From contig JAZKEM010000180.1 in the NCBI GenBank assembly GCA_040387055.1, positions 1-11,416 of the forward strand: a DNA stretch of 11,416 nt, written 5' to 3'. The notes beneath the pieces are model-generated. The model searched no databases. It worked only from the letters and a program-made list of their open reading frames with translations, and was not told the DNA's origin. The translations under genes and the position numbers were made by a program. Positions 6,376-11,416 of the stretch are shown piece after piece. Position 1 is the stretch's first letter. Every line of letters begins with the position of its first letter. Source of the DNA: Stenotrophobium sp040387055. GTDB lineage: Bacteria > Pseudomonadota > Gammaproteobacteria > Nevskiales > Nevskiaceae.

Positions 6376-6738
6376 GTGGCGCAAGCAATGACCACGCACA
6401 AATTGATCAGTGTGCTGACATTGCTTGCACTGTTGTTCGCAGCTTATTTGTATTGGCCTAAAGCGCCATCGTCGATAGAAGTCGAAATCAAGAATTCGAC
6501 GACCGGCACGGTTGCGGTGCGTTTGGAATCGGATGCGGAAGTTCTTTATCCGGTGAACACGATTGTTCCGGGTTCGACTGCAAAAACAGAGATTAGTCGA
6601 AAAGACAAATCGCTTAAGGCGATTGTTTTGTATTCGGATGGGCAGTCTAAGCAGAGTCAGACAATCGATGCGACGGTGCCGGGTGCGGTGTTGGTTGTGG
6701 TGACGAGTGAGTCAGTAGATCTTCGTTATAAACCGTAG
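6376..6738 (+). CDS. Small membrane-anchored protein of unknown function
   Basis: I do not recognise this protein. It has 120 residues from GTG 6376, or 116 from ATG 6388. It starts with a single hydrophobic segment, LISVLTLLALLFAAYLYW at about 10-27, with no lipobox cysteine and no clear signal-peptidase site, so an N-terminal anchor with a periplasmic domain is likely. The remainder is beta-rich and polar (VEIKNSTTGTVAVRLESDAE, IVLYSDGQSKQSQTID, AVLVVVTSESVDLRY), which suggests a small beta-sandwich. AGGA at 6363-6366, inside the end of aroE, is 9 nt before the GTG; the ATG has no such site. It is 5 bp after aroE and probably the last gene of the hemB-aroE transcript, since a hairpin follows directly. 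Confidence 0.7.
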   Translation: MAQAMTTHKLISVLTLLALLFAAYLYWPKAPSSIEVEIKNSTTGTVAVRLESDAEVLYPVNTIVPGSTAKTEISRKDKSLKAIVLYSDGQSKQSQTIDATVPGAVLVVVTSESVDLRYKP

Positions 6739-6766
6739 GCTGGGTTGCTGCGAAGCCAAACCCAGC
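6739..6766 (+). terminator. Hairpin after the hemB-aroE unit (terminator or dispersed repeat)
   Basis: An 8-bp perfect inverted repeat, GCTGGGTT at 6739-6746 and AACCCAGC at 6759-6766, begins directly after the stop of the small membrane protein. The loop can form a smaller GCT/AGC stem closed by GCGA. No strong T run follows, so it is not a textbook intrinsic terminator. The GGCTGGGTT...AACCCAGC pattern resembles short hairpin repeats scattered between genes in beta- and gammaproteobacteria. That resemblance is from memory. Confidence 0.5.
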
Positions 6767-6816
6767 AATTGCTAGGCTGAGATTTACTGCTCTTCATTTC
6801 AGTCGGCGAGTTTGTT

Positions 6817-7212
6817 CGCCGCCTTGCGGCGTAACTCTTTCGGTTCTTCTCTGATGTCTTGTGTTCCGCGCTGAAGCGCGGGTAACTTTCTTTGATTAAC
6901 GTCAAAGAAACTCACGAAAGAAAACGTTTCTAAAAGCAAAGCCACTTGTGCCTTTCAGCTTTTAGCACCCGAATGTGTTCTGGCTGCTGCTTTCAATGCG
7001 AGAAAAAAGTGCCTCCTCACACTTTTTACATGCCGATGGATGAAGCGCGCCATCGTGCTGACTGCTTGCTTGAGAACAGCAAGAGTGGCTTTGCTTCTAA
7101 AGGTGCTTTCTTTAGGTTACTTTTCTTTGCACCAGCAAAGAAAAGTGACTCGCGCCTCAGCGCGAAACACACAACATCAAAGAAAAACAGGCAGTAGCAC
7201 CGCCGCAAGGCG
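6817..7212. repeat. Imperfect ~400-bp palindrome built from two inverted structured arms
   Basis: The left half (about 6817-6945) and the reverse complement of the right half (about 7085-7212) align end to end: GCCTTGCGGCG (6821-6831) pairs with 7201-7211 and GCAAAGCCAC (6936-6945) with 7085-7094, both giving a centre at 7015-7016. Each arm has three hairpins in the same order. On the left these are CGCCGC/GCGGCG (6817-6831), CGCGCT/AGCGCG (6867-6880) and TTTCTTTGA/TCAAAGAAA (6887-6910). On the right they are the CGCC/GGCG stem with a GCAA loop (7201-7212), CGCGC/GCGCG (7151-7164) and a 12-bp stem (7119-7146). The inner 140 bp are more diverged and contain a central hairpin. Short frames inside have no coding character. 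It resembles a miniature mobile or dispersed repeat; no transposase is present. Confidence 0.8.
7004..7027. terminator. Central hairpin of the palindrome, possible bidirectional terminator
   Basis: AAAAAGTG (7004-7011) and CACTTTTT (7020-7027) form a perfect 8-bp stem around an 8-nt loop, with a T run at the 3' side on either strand. The stem is mostly A-T, so it is weak as a terminator. Its centre (7015.5) coincides with the symmetry axis of the larger palindrome. Confidence 0.4.
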
Positions 7213-7276
7213 ACACACTAAAACATCAAAGCTAGTGGACATACCGCAAGGCGACGCACAAAGCTTAGCTAGTAGC
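7203..7276. repeat. Degenerate short tandem repeat beside the palindrome
   Basis: CCGCAAGGCGAC occurs at 7203-7214 and again at 7244-7255, a 41-bp offset. Each copy is followed by an ACACTAAA- or GCACAAAGC-like stretch and then by GCTAGT. The first copy overlaps the outer hairpin of the palindrome, so the second looks like a partial extra copy of the arm end. The second reaches into the 3' end of the DUF1415 gene. Confidence 0.5.
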
Positions 7277-7822
7277 GAGCCCCAACTTTTTCCAACCCTC
7301 ATGCCCGAGCTGTCGCAGCGTTAAAACATTGCGCTCGTAAATCCCGGCAATATCCGGAAACGTTTCCACCGCACGTTCAATGCTGGACTCGCGAAGCAAA
7401 TGCAGCGTCGGATACGGTGCACGATTGCTGTAATTCTCAATGTCCTCAGCCTCAGTCCCTTCAAACTGATACTGCGGATGAAAGCTAGCGATCTGTATCT
7501 CGCCATCAAGCTCCAGCTCTTCAACAACACCTTCCGCGATTTCAAGGAAGTCGTTGTAGTCGAGAAAGTCTTGCAGCAGCTGCGGGTGAATCAGCAGCGT
7601 GGTTTCGCAAACAGCAGGATCCGCTTCATGGAGCGCCTGTAGCTCGCGATCCAGTTCTTCGAGCAAACCGTCAATGTGCCGCGCTTTGCTGACGATGTAG
7701 CGAATGCGGCCATGCACATGCACAGCTTTTGCGAATGGGCAAAGGTTGAGTCCAATCACCGCGCGCTCCAGCCACTGGCGCGTGTTGGCAATAATGACTT
7801 CGTGCTCTGCCGACTCACTCAT
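7265..7822 (-). CDS. DUF1415 family protein
   Basis: 185 residues from ATG 7820-7822; function unknown in the family. The conserved features I associate with DUF1415 are present: RQWLERAVIGLNLCPFAK at about 15-32 and FHPQYQFEG then NYSNRAPYPTLHLLRE at about 114-145, with conserved Cys28, His115, Asn130 and Arg134. No signal peptide or membrane segment is seen. The frame stays open to an ATG at 7861, but the 7822 start gives an ATGA overlap with the stop of the upstream short-chain dehydrogenase and a protein that begins right before the conserved domain, so it is preferred. The two genes should be translated together. The 3' end abuts the palindromic repeat region. Confidence 0.85.
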   Translation of the reverse strand: MSESAEHEVIIANTRQWLERAVIGLNLCPFAKAVHVHGRIRYIVSKARHIDGLLEELDRELQALHEADPAVCETTLLIHPQLLQDFLDYNDFLEIAEGVVEELELDGEIQIASFHPQYQFEGTEAEDIENYSNRAPYPTLHLLRESSIERAVETFPDIAGIYERNVLTLRQLGHEGWKKLGLATS

Positions 7823-8634
7823 TTGCGCATGCTCCGCATCAGCGCGCCCATTGGCTTCCAATAATTCACTGGCATCAGGCGTTGAATGATGTCGATCAGT
7901 TTTGCGTCGGCACCAATCAGTACACGCTTACTGCCGCGCTCAATGCCATCGACGATCGTTTGTGCCGCTTGCTCTGGCGTGGTCTTGGCCATTTTGGCGA
8001 AGCCTGCCGCGGCGTTTTCGCGGTTGCTGACACCAGACGGATCAACATAGAAACGCGAAGTCGCAGCGATATTGGTTTTGATGCCGCCTGGATGAACGCT
8101 AATAGCGCTCACGCCTGTGCCATCGAGTTCGTGACGTAGTGATTCAGTAAATCCACGCACCGCGAACTTGGCGGCGTTGTATGAGCTTTGCGTGGGTACA
8201 GCGATGATGCCGAACACGCTCGAGAGATTCACGATGACGCCATCATTCTGCGCAGTGAGCATCGGTAAGAACGCTTTGGTGCCGTAGACCACGCCCCAGA
8301 AGTTGATGCCCATGATCCACTCGAAATCTTCGTAGCTGAGATCAGCAACCGTCTGCGATACGGCAACGCCTGCATTATTGATCACGATATGCGCGGTGCC
8401 GAGCTCATTCTTTACACGTGTGGCAAAAGCGTAGACGGCTTCGCGATCAGCAACGTCGAGTTTTTGCAGCAGTGGAGGTGTTGGCAAAGAGGCTGCGGTT
8501 TCTTTCAGACCAACTTCGTTGATGTCAGCGAGCGCCAGTGTGCAGCCTTTGGCCGCAAGTAGCTGCGCCAAAGCGCGACCGATACCGGAACCTGCGCCAG
8601 TAACAACGGCGACTTTGCCTTTGAGTGAGTACAT
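7819..8634 (-). CDS. Short-chain dehydrogenase/reductase (classical SDR)
   Basis: NAD(P)-dependent oxidoreductase of 271 residues. The Rossmann motif TGAGSGIG is at 12-19, NNAG at 86-89, the structural Asn at 111 and the catalytic set Ser139, Tyr152, Lys156 (SSYNAAK), followed by HPGGIKTNIA at 181-190. Asp37 at the end of the second strand favours NAD over NADP, by family rule. The variable C-terminal region, which decides substrate, ends in RLMPVNYWKPMGALMRSMRK; similar tails occur in SDRs near lipid and acyl metabolism genes, but no substrate can be named. The minus-strand sequence GGGGAG stands 6 nt before the ATG. The stop overlaps the DUF1415 start. A REP-like sequence separates it from tatC, so it is probably a new transcription unit. 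Confidence 0.92.
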   Translation of the reverse strand: MYSLKGKVAVVTGAGSGIGRALAQLLAAKGCTLALADINEVGLKETAASLPTPPLLQKLDVADREAVYAFATRVKNELGTAHIVINNAGVAVSQTVADLSYEDFEWIMGINFWGVVYGTKAFLPMLTAQNDGVIVNLSSVFGIIAVPTQSSYNAAKFAVRGFTESLRHELDGTGVSAISVHPGGIKTNIAATSRFYVDPSGVSNRENAAAGFAKMAKTTPEQAAQTIVDGIERGSKRVLIGADAKLIDIIQRLMPVNYWKPMGALMRSMRK

Positions 8635-8679
8635 GGATTCTCCCCGATTTAATTATTGGTTCAACGCTACCCGCACTGT

Positions 8680-8708
8680 GCTTGCTCAGCAAGCCGCGCT
8701 CCTACAAT
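8680..8708 (-). repeat. REP-like element between tatC and the dehydrogenase
   Basis: On the minus strand TTGTAGGAGCGCGG is followed by GCTTGCTGAGCAAGC (plus 8680-8694), a 6-bp stem with a 3-nt loop. The TGTAGGAGCG head plus a short GC-rich hairpin is the hallmark of REP-type repeats common in Pseudomonas and Xanthomonadaceae genomes. It sits just after the tatC stop, a usual REP position, and may stabilise or terminate the tat transcript. A single copy is visible in this window. Confidence 0.55.
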
Positions 8709-8713
8709 GCCTG

Positions 8714-9514
8714 CTATGCGACGTTGTTTTCACTCGGGGGCGAGTCGGCGGCGACCTTGTCTGCGTCAGGCATCATCCAGCGCGAGACGAGGATGCCGAG
8801 TTCGTAGAGCAGATAGGCGGGGACAGCGAGGAGAGTCTGTGACAGCACATCCGGCGGCGTTACGACGGCGGCGACCACAAAGATGCCGACGAGAACGTAA
8901 TCGCGTCGTGCGGCGAGTTGCTTAGGCGTGACAAAGCCGGTGCGCACCAACAACACAATCGCCACGGGTGTTTCAAACGCCAGACCAAAAGCGAGGAACA
9001 ACGACATGATGAAGTCGAGATACTTGTTGATATCCGTCATCACCGCTACGCCTTCTGGCGCCACGCCTACCAAGAAGTGAAACACGCTCGGCAATACGAG
9101 GTAATACGCGAAGGCAACGCCGGAGTAGAACAGCAGCGTGCTTGAGGTGAGCAAGGGCACCACCAAACGCTTTTCGCTTTTATATAAGCCGGGCGCAACG
9201 AAAGCCCAGACTTGAAACAGAATCCAGGGAATCGTGATGGCAATCGACAGAATGCCTGCGAGTTTGATCGGCGCAAAAAATGGCGCGGCTACTTCAGTGG
9301 CGATCATCGAAGAGCCAGGCGGCAACAACCTGAGCATCGGCTGCGCAACCCAGGTGTAGATTTCCTTGGAGAAATACGCGAGCGGGATAAAGCAGATAAA
9401 GATGCCAGCAAAAATGCGCACCAAGCGCGTGCGCAGTTCCAGCAAGTGCGCAATTAGTGGCTGCTCGGGGCCGCCGCTTTGTTCGGGGCCACTCTGCGTG
9501 TTTTCTTCACTCAC
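8714..9514 (-). CDS. tatC: Twin-arginine translocase subunit TatC
   Basis: Polytopic inner-membrane protein, 266 residues, that with TatB binds twin-arginine signal peptides of folded proteins. The match to E. coli TatC is close along most of the length. HLLELRTRL (23-31) precedes the first of six membrane segments. The periplasmic loop has SSMIATEVAAPFF (68-80), then QVWAFVAPGLYKSEKR (101-116) with Glu114 at the position of the signal-peptide-binding Glu103 of E. coli. TPPD (219-222) is followed by LSQTLLAVPAYLLYELG. The start is GTG 9512-9514, which overlaps the tatB TGA by 4 nt (GTGA), so it is translationally coupled. The N-terminal segment before residue 19 is about 11 residues longer than in E. 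coli. Confidence 0.97.
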   Translation of the reverse strand: MSEENTQSGPEQSGGPEQPLIAHLLELRTRLVRIFAGIFICFIPLAYFSKEIYTWVAQPMLRLLPPGSSMIATEVAAPFFAPIKLAGILSIAITIPWILFQVWAFVAPGLYKSEKRLVVPLLTSSTLLFYSGVAFAYYLVLPSVFHFLVGVAPEGVAVMTDINKYLDFIMSLFLAFGLAFETPVAIVLLVRTGFVTPKQLAARRDYVLVGIFVVAAVVTPPDVLSQTLLAVPAYLLYELGILVSRWMMPDADKVAADSPPSENNVA

Positions 9515-9831
9515 GACTTGGGCAGATCCTTAGTCGTTTCGTGCGAAATCTCTTGGAGCTCGGTACCAACAAAATTGACGCTCTCACGAGCTTCTTTCTG
9601 AATGGCTTCGGTGTGCTCGCGCATGCTGCGTTGCACGTCTTCAAGTTGCTTCTTCATATCCGCAAGTTGTGTCTCGCGCTCAAGTTCGGCGGAGAGGTTG
9701 CGCATGTAAGATTTGGCTTGACCGGTCCAGCGACCAATCGCGCGAGCCACAGCAGGCAAGCGCTGCGGGCCGAGCACGATCAGTGCGACCAAAAAGCACA
9801 GAAAGACTTCTGAAAAACCGACGTCGAACAT
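9511..9831 (-). CDS. tatB: Sec-independent translocase subunit TatB
   Basis: 106 residues. One N-terminal membrane helix (about 5-21, GFSEVFLCFLVALIVLG) is followed by the hinge GPQRLPAVARAIGRW (21-35) and a long amphipathic and charged helix (about 40-95). This is TatB-type organisation; TatA has FGTRKL at the hinge instead. TatB partners TatC in the receptor complex. It is shorter than E. coli TatB (171) but within the family range. Its start codon has no evident Shine-Dalgarno sequence, and 28 bp separate it from tatA. Confidence 0.95.
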   Translation of the reverse strand: MFDVGFSEVFLCFLVALIVLGPQRLPAVARAIGRWTGQAKSYMRNLSAELERETQLADMKKQLEDVQRSMREHTEAIQKEARESVNFVGTELQEISHETTKDLPKS

Positions 9832-9859
9832 GGCGGCGCTGAGCTCTTATGCGCTGCGC

Positions 9860-10066
9860 TTAGGCCTTGGTGTCGGTCTTGTCGGCGGAGGCGATCGATT
9901 CGGAAGCTTTTTTACTGCCTTCAGCTTCGCCGTCTTTCATCGCCGACTTGAAGTTCTTCACTGCGCTGCCGAGATCGCCGCCTGCGTCGCGCAGTTTGCG
10001 CGTGCCGAATACGAGAATGACGATGCCCAGAACGATCAACCAATGCCAAATGCTGAAGCTACCCAT
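9860..10066 (-). CDS. tatA: Sec-independent translocase subunit TatA
   Basis: 68 residues, with the classical TatA pattern. The N-terminus MGSFSIWHWLIVLGIVILVFG carries the short membrane helix, the hinge FGTRKLRDAGGDLGSAVKNFK leads into the amphipathic helix, and a charged tail (DGEAEGSKKASES) lies in the cytoplasm. TatA oligomers form the translocation pathway once TatBC has bound a substrate. The minus-strand AGGAG is about 7 nt before the ATG, the best ribosome site in this operon. It follows hisE by only 12 bp. Confidence 0.96.
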   Translation of the reverse strand: MGSFSIWHWLIVLGIVILVFGTRKLRDAGGDLGSAVKNFKSAMKDGEAEGSKKASESIASADKTDTKA

Positions 10067-10078
10067 GATCTGCTCCTG

Positions 10079-10408
10079 TTATTTCGTGCGGGCCGCTTTT
10101 TCAGCGAGACCCGATGTGCCCATGCGGCGGGCGAGTTCATCTGTGACGGCAGTGACGGAAATGTCCTTATCAGCCAGCAGCACCATCACGTGATACCAGA
10201 GATCCGCTACTTCATAGACCAGCGCCGAGCTGTCTTGGTTCTTGGCGGCGATGATTGTTTCTGCTGCTTCTTCACCAACCTTCTTCAGGATGGTATCGAG
10301 GCCTTTGGCGTAGAGGCTCGCAGCATAGGACTTATCAGCGGGCGCACTCTTTCGTTCCTGCAGAACTTTTTGCAGGTCGAGAAGAACATCGGCGGGTGAA
10401 GGATTCAT
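10079..10408 (-). CDS. hisE: Phosphoribosyl-ATP pyrophosphatase
   Basis: Hydrolyses phosphoribosyl-ATP to phosphoribosyl-AMP, the second step of histidine synthesis. A stand-alone HisE of 109 residues with an all-alpha MazG-like fold; KKVGEEAAETIIAAKN (about 42-57) carries the metal-binding Glu cluster and LVYEVADLWYHVMVLLA (about 63-79) completes the site. HisI, fused to HisE in enteric bacteria, is neither fused nor adjacent here. No Shine-Dalgarno sequence is visible before the ATG. It leads the tatABC genes, an arrangement common in gamma- and betaproteobacteria with no known mechanistic link. Confidence 0.94.
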   Translation of the reverse strand: MNPSPADVLLDLQKVLQERKSAPADKSYAASLYAKGLDTILKKVGEEAAETIIAAKNQDSSALVYEVADLWYHVMVLLADKDISVTAVTDELARRMGTSGLAEKAARTK

Positions 10409-10473
10409 GCGGCTAGTGTAACGCTTCGAGAGTCACGACTGGATGACAGTTCGATGATTTCAAAATGAATCTT

Positions 10474-10513
10474 GGCGCGCACTACCCTTTAGGGGTGTAC
10501 GCGCCTTTGGCGC
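10474..10513 (-). promoter_or_regulatory. Mutually exclusive hairpins after hisF
   Basis: Immediately after the hisF stop on the minus strand, GCGCC-AAA-GGCGC can form a tight hairpin (10501-10513). The same GCGC block (10500-10505) can instead pair with 10474-10479 to form a larger stem (GGCGCG/CGCGCC, with an inner CCC/GGG stem). Only a weak T-rich stretch follows (ATTCATTTT). It may attenuate or terminate transcription between hisF and hisE, or protect an mRNA end. Confidence 0.4.
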
Positions 10514-10514
10514 T

Positions 10515-11285
10515 TTAGGTGCGGACGCGGACGCCGTGTTCGGCCAGATACTGCTTGGCCTGGCCGACGGTGTAAGTGCCCTGGTGGAAGATGCTCGCGG
10601 CCAGTACGGCGTCAGCGCCGCCTTTGTCGAAGCCTTCAAGCAGATGCTCCAAGTTGCCCACGCCGCCGCTGGCGATGATCGGAACCGGTACGGCTTCACT
10701 CACCGCTCGCAGAAATTCGACGTCGTAACCGGCTTTGGTGCCGTCGCGGTCCATGCTGGTGAGCAGCAACTCACCGGCACCCATTTCGACCATTTTCTTG
10801 GTCCACTCAATGGCGTCGATACCGGTGGCTTTGCGGCCGCCGTGGGTGAAGACTTCCCAGCGTGGTGCTTCTTTCTTTTTGTTGACGCGCTTGGAGTCGA
10901 TGGCGACAACGATGCACTGCACGCCGTAACGATCAGCGGCTTCAGAAACGAAGGTTGGGTTTTCAACTGCAGCCGTATTGATGCTGACTTTATCTGCACC
11001 ACGCGAAAGCAGTGCGCGAACGTCAGCGCAGGTGCGAACACCGCCGCCAACCGTCAAAGGAATGTAAATTTCACGCGCCACGGCTTCAACGGTGGCGAAC
11101 AGCGTCGGACGATCTTCCGAGCTGGCGGTGATGTCGAGAAACACCAACTCGTCAGCGCCTTGCTGGTCATAGCGACGCGCGACTTCGATCGGATCGCCAG
11201 CGTCGCGAACTTCTTCAAACTTAACGCCTTTGACCACGCGGCCGCGGTCAATATCAAGGCAGGGAATGATGCGTTTGGCGAGCAT
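10515..11285 (-). CDS. hisF: Imidazole glycerol phosphate synthase, cyclase subunit
   Basis: 256 residues, a (beta/alpha)8 barrel that uses ammonia from HisH to form imidazole glycerol phosphate and AICAR. The catalytic aspartates are in place: Asp11 in RIIPCLDIDRGRVVKG and Asp130 in VVAIDSKRV. The phosphate-binding motifs VGGGVRT (79-85) and IIASGGVGN are also present. The length is normal. The ATG at 11283-11285 has no Shine-Dalgarno sequence; just upstream the transcript reads ACTCCT, the opposite of one, so coupling to hisA translation is likely. Downstream, hisE lies 106 bp away without hisI between. Confidence 0.97.
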   Translation of the reverse strand: MLAKRIIPCLDIDRGRVVKGVKFEEVRDAGDPIEVARRYDQQGADELVFLDITASSEDRPTLFATVEAVAREIYIPLTVGGGVRTCADVRALLSRGADKVSINTAAVENPTFVSEAADRYGVQCIVVAIDSKRVNKKKEAPRWEVFTHGGRKATGIDAIEWTKKMVEMGAGELLLTSMDRDGTKAGYDVEFLRAVSEAVPVPIIASGGVGNLEHLLEGFDKGGADAVLAASIFHQGTYTVGQAKQYLAEHGVRVRT

Positions 11286-11301
11286 AGGAGTTACCGCGCT
11301 A

Positions 11302-11333
11302 AGCCTTGCGCGGGGTTAGCCGCGCGCAAGGCT
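11302..11333. promoter_or_regulatory. Intercistronic hairpin between hisA and hisF
   Basis: AGCCTTGCGCG (11302-11312) and CGCGCAAGGCT (11323-11333) form a perfect 11-bp stem with a 10-nt loop, filling most of the 59-bp hisA-hisF gap. There is no T run, so it is more likely an mRNA stability or processing element, or a REP-like repeat, than a terminator. Confidence 0.55.
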
Positions 11334-11344
11334 CTGGCTAGGAT

Positions 11345-11416
11345 TTAAGGGTTGGCGATCTTATTGGCTTCGGCCAATGTAAAACTGTTTTCGTACAACG
11401 CACGGCCGATCACCGC
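11345..11416 (-). CDS. hisA: HisA, C-terminal 23 residues (runs off the window)
   Basis: The minus strand reads AVIGRALYENSFTLAEA then NKIANP and a TAA stop. The V-(I/V)-GRALYE-x-x-(F/L)-T-L-x-E-A pattern is the conserved end of ProFAR isomerase HisA, in line with its place just upstream of hisF. Only 23 codons are in the window, so no catalytic residue can be checked. Confidence 0.85.
   Translation of the reverse strand, partial: AVIGRALYENSFTLAEANKIANP

Noticed and set aside
6946..7197. 83-codon plus-strand frame and overlapping frames at 7026-7208 and 7040-7324
   Set aside because: They lie inside the palindromic repeat, their sequence is read from the hairpin arms (for example AKKSDSRLSAKH), and no ribosome site or protein-like pattern supports them.
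6739..7264. CRISPR array in the repeat-rich gap
   Set aside because: Repeats are inverted and only two or three in number, spacers are not regular, and no cas gene is near.
7823..7861. 13-residue N-terminal extension of the DUF1415 protein
   Set aside because: The inner ATG makes an ATGA overlap with the preceding stop and fits the family start better.
10536..11348. 270-codon plus-strand frame
   Set aside because: Exactly antisense to hisF, which has full catalytic motifs. The long opposite frame comes from codon bias.

Overview
The window looks like ordinary chromosome from a gammaproteobacterium, with a GC content by eye of roughly 52-56%. The evidence for this is the hisA-hisF...hisE-tatA-tatB-tatC order, a TatC very close to the enterobacterial protein, a glycerol kinase of E. 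coli type, a cysteine-free porphobilinogen synthase like that of Pseudomonas, a DUF1415 protein and a REP-like 'TGTAGGAGCG' sequence. A Xanthomonadales/Nevskiales-like lineage is my guess; nothing in the window fixes it. No phage, transposase, CRISPR, tRNA or rRNA was seen.

Layout. Positions 1-2527 form a small lipid/glycerol neighbourhood. It holds the 5' part of glpK (minus), a divergent monoacylglycerol-lipase-type hydrolase (plus), and a DegV-family protein (minus) whose stop overlaps the stop of the hydrolase. An AT-rich spacer (2528-2754) follows. Positions 2755-4279 (minus) hold an ECF sigma factor and its RskA-type anti-sigma factor. Between them sits an unusual 73-residue chimeric frame made by tandem duplication of the sigma/anti-sigma junction; it is coupled to both neighbours by ATGA overlaps. 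Positions 4449-6738 (plus) hold hemB, aroE and a small membrane-anchored protein of unknown function. Positions 6739-7264 are non-coding and carry a hairpin repeat and a roughly 400-bp imperfect palindrome centred near 7015, with hairpins in each arm. Positions 7265-8634 (minus) hold a short-chain dehydrogenase translationally coupled to a DUF1415 protein. After a REP-like sequence comes a minus-strand block read as hisA (3' end only), hisF, hisE, tatA, tatB, tatC.

How the genes fit together. hemB and aroE are housekeeping enzymes of tetrapyrrole and aromatic amino acid synthesis. HisA, HisF and HisE belong to histidine synthesis, but hisI, which often lies between hisF and hisE, is absent; the gap holds competing hairpins instead. 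TatABC forms the twin-arginine translocase. The sigma/anti-sigma pair should respond to an envelope or redox signal, with a regulon that cannot be read from here. The strongest candidate for something undescribed is the chimeric sigma-region-4 mini-protein inside the sigma/anti-sigma operon. The structured palindrome at 6817-7212 is second.
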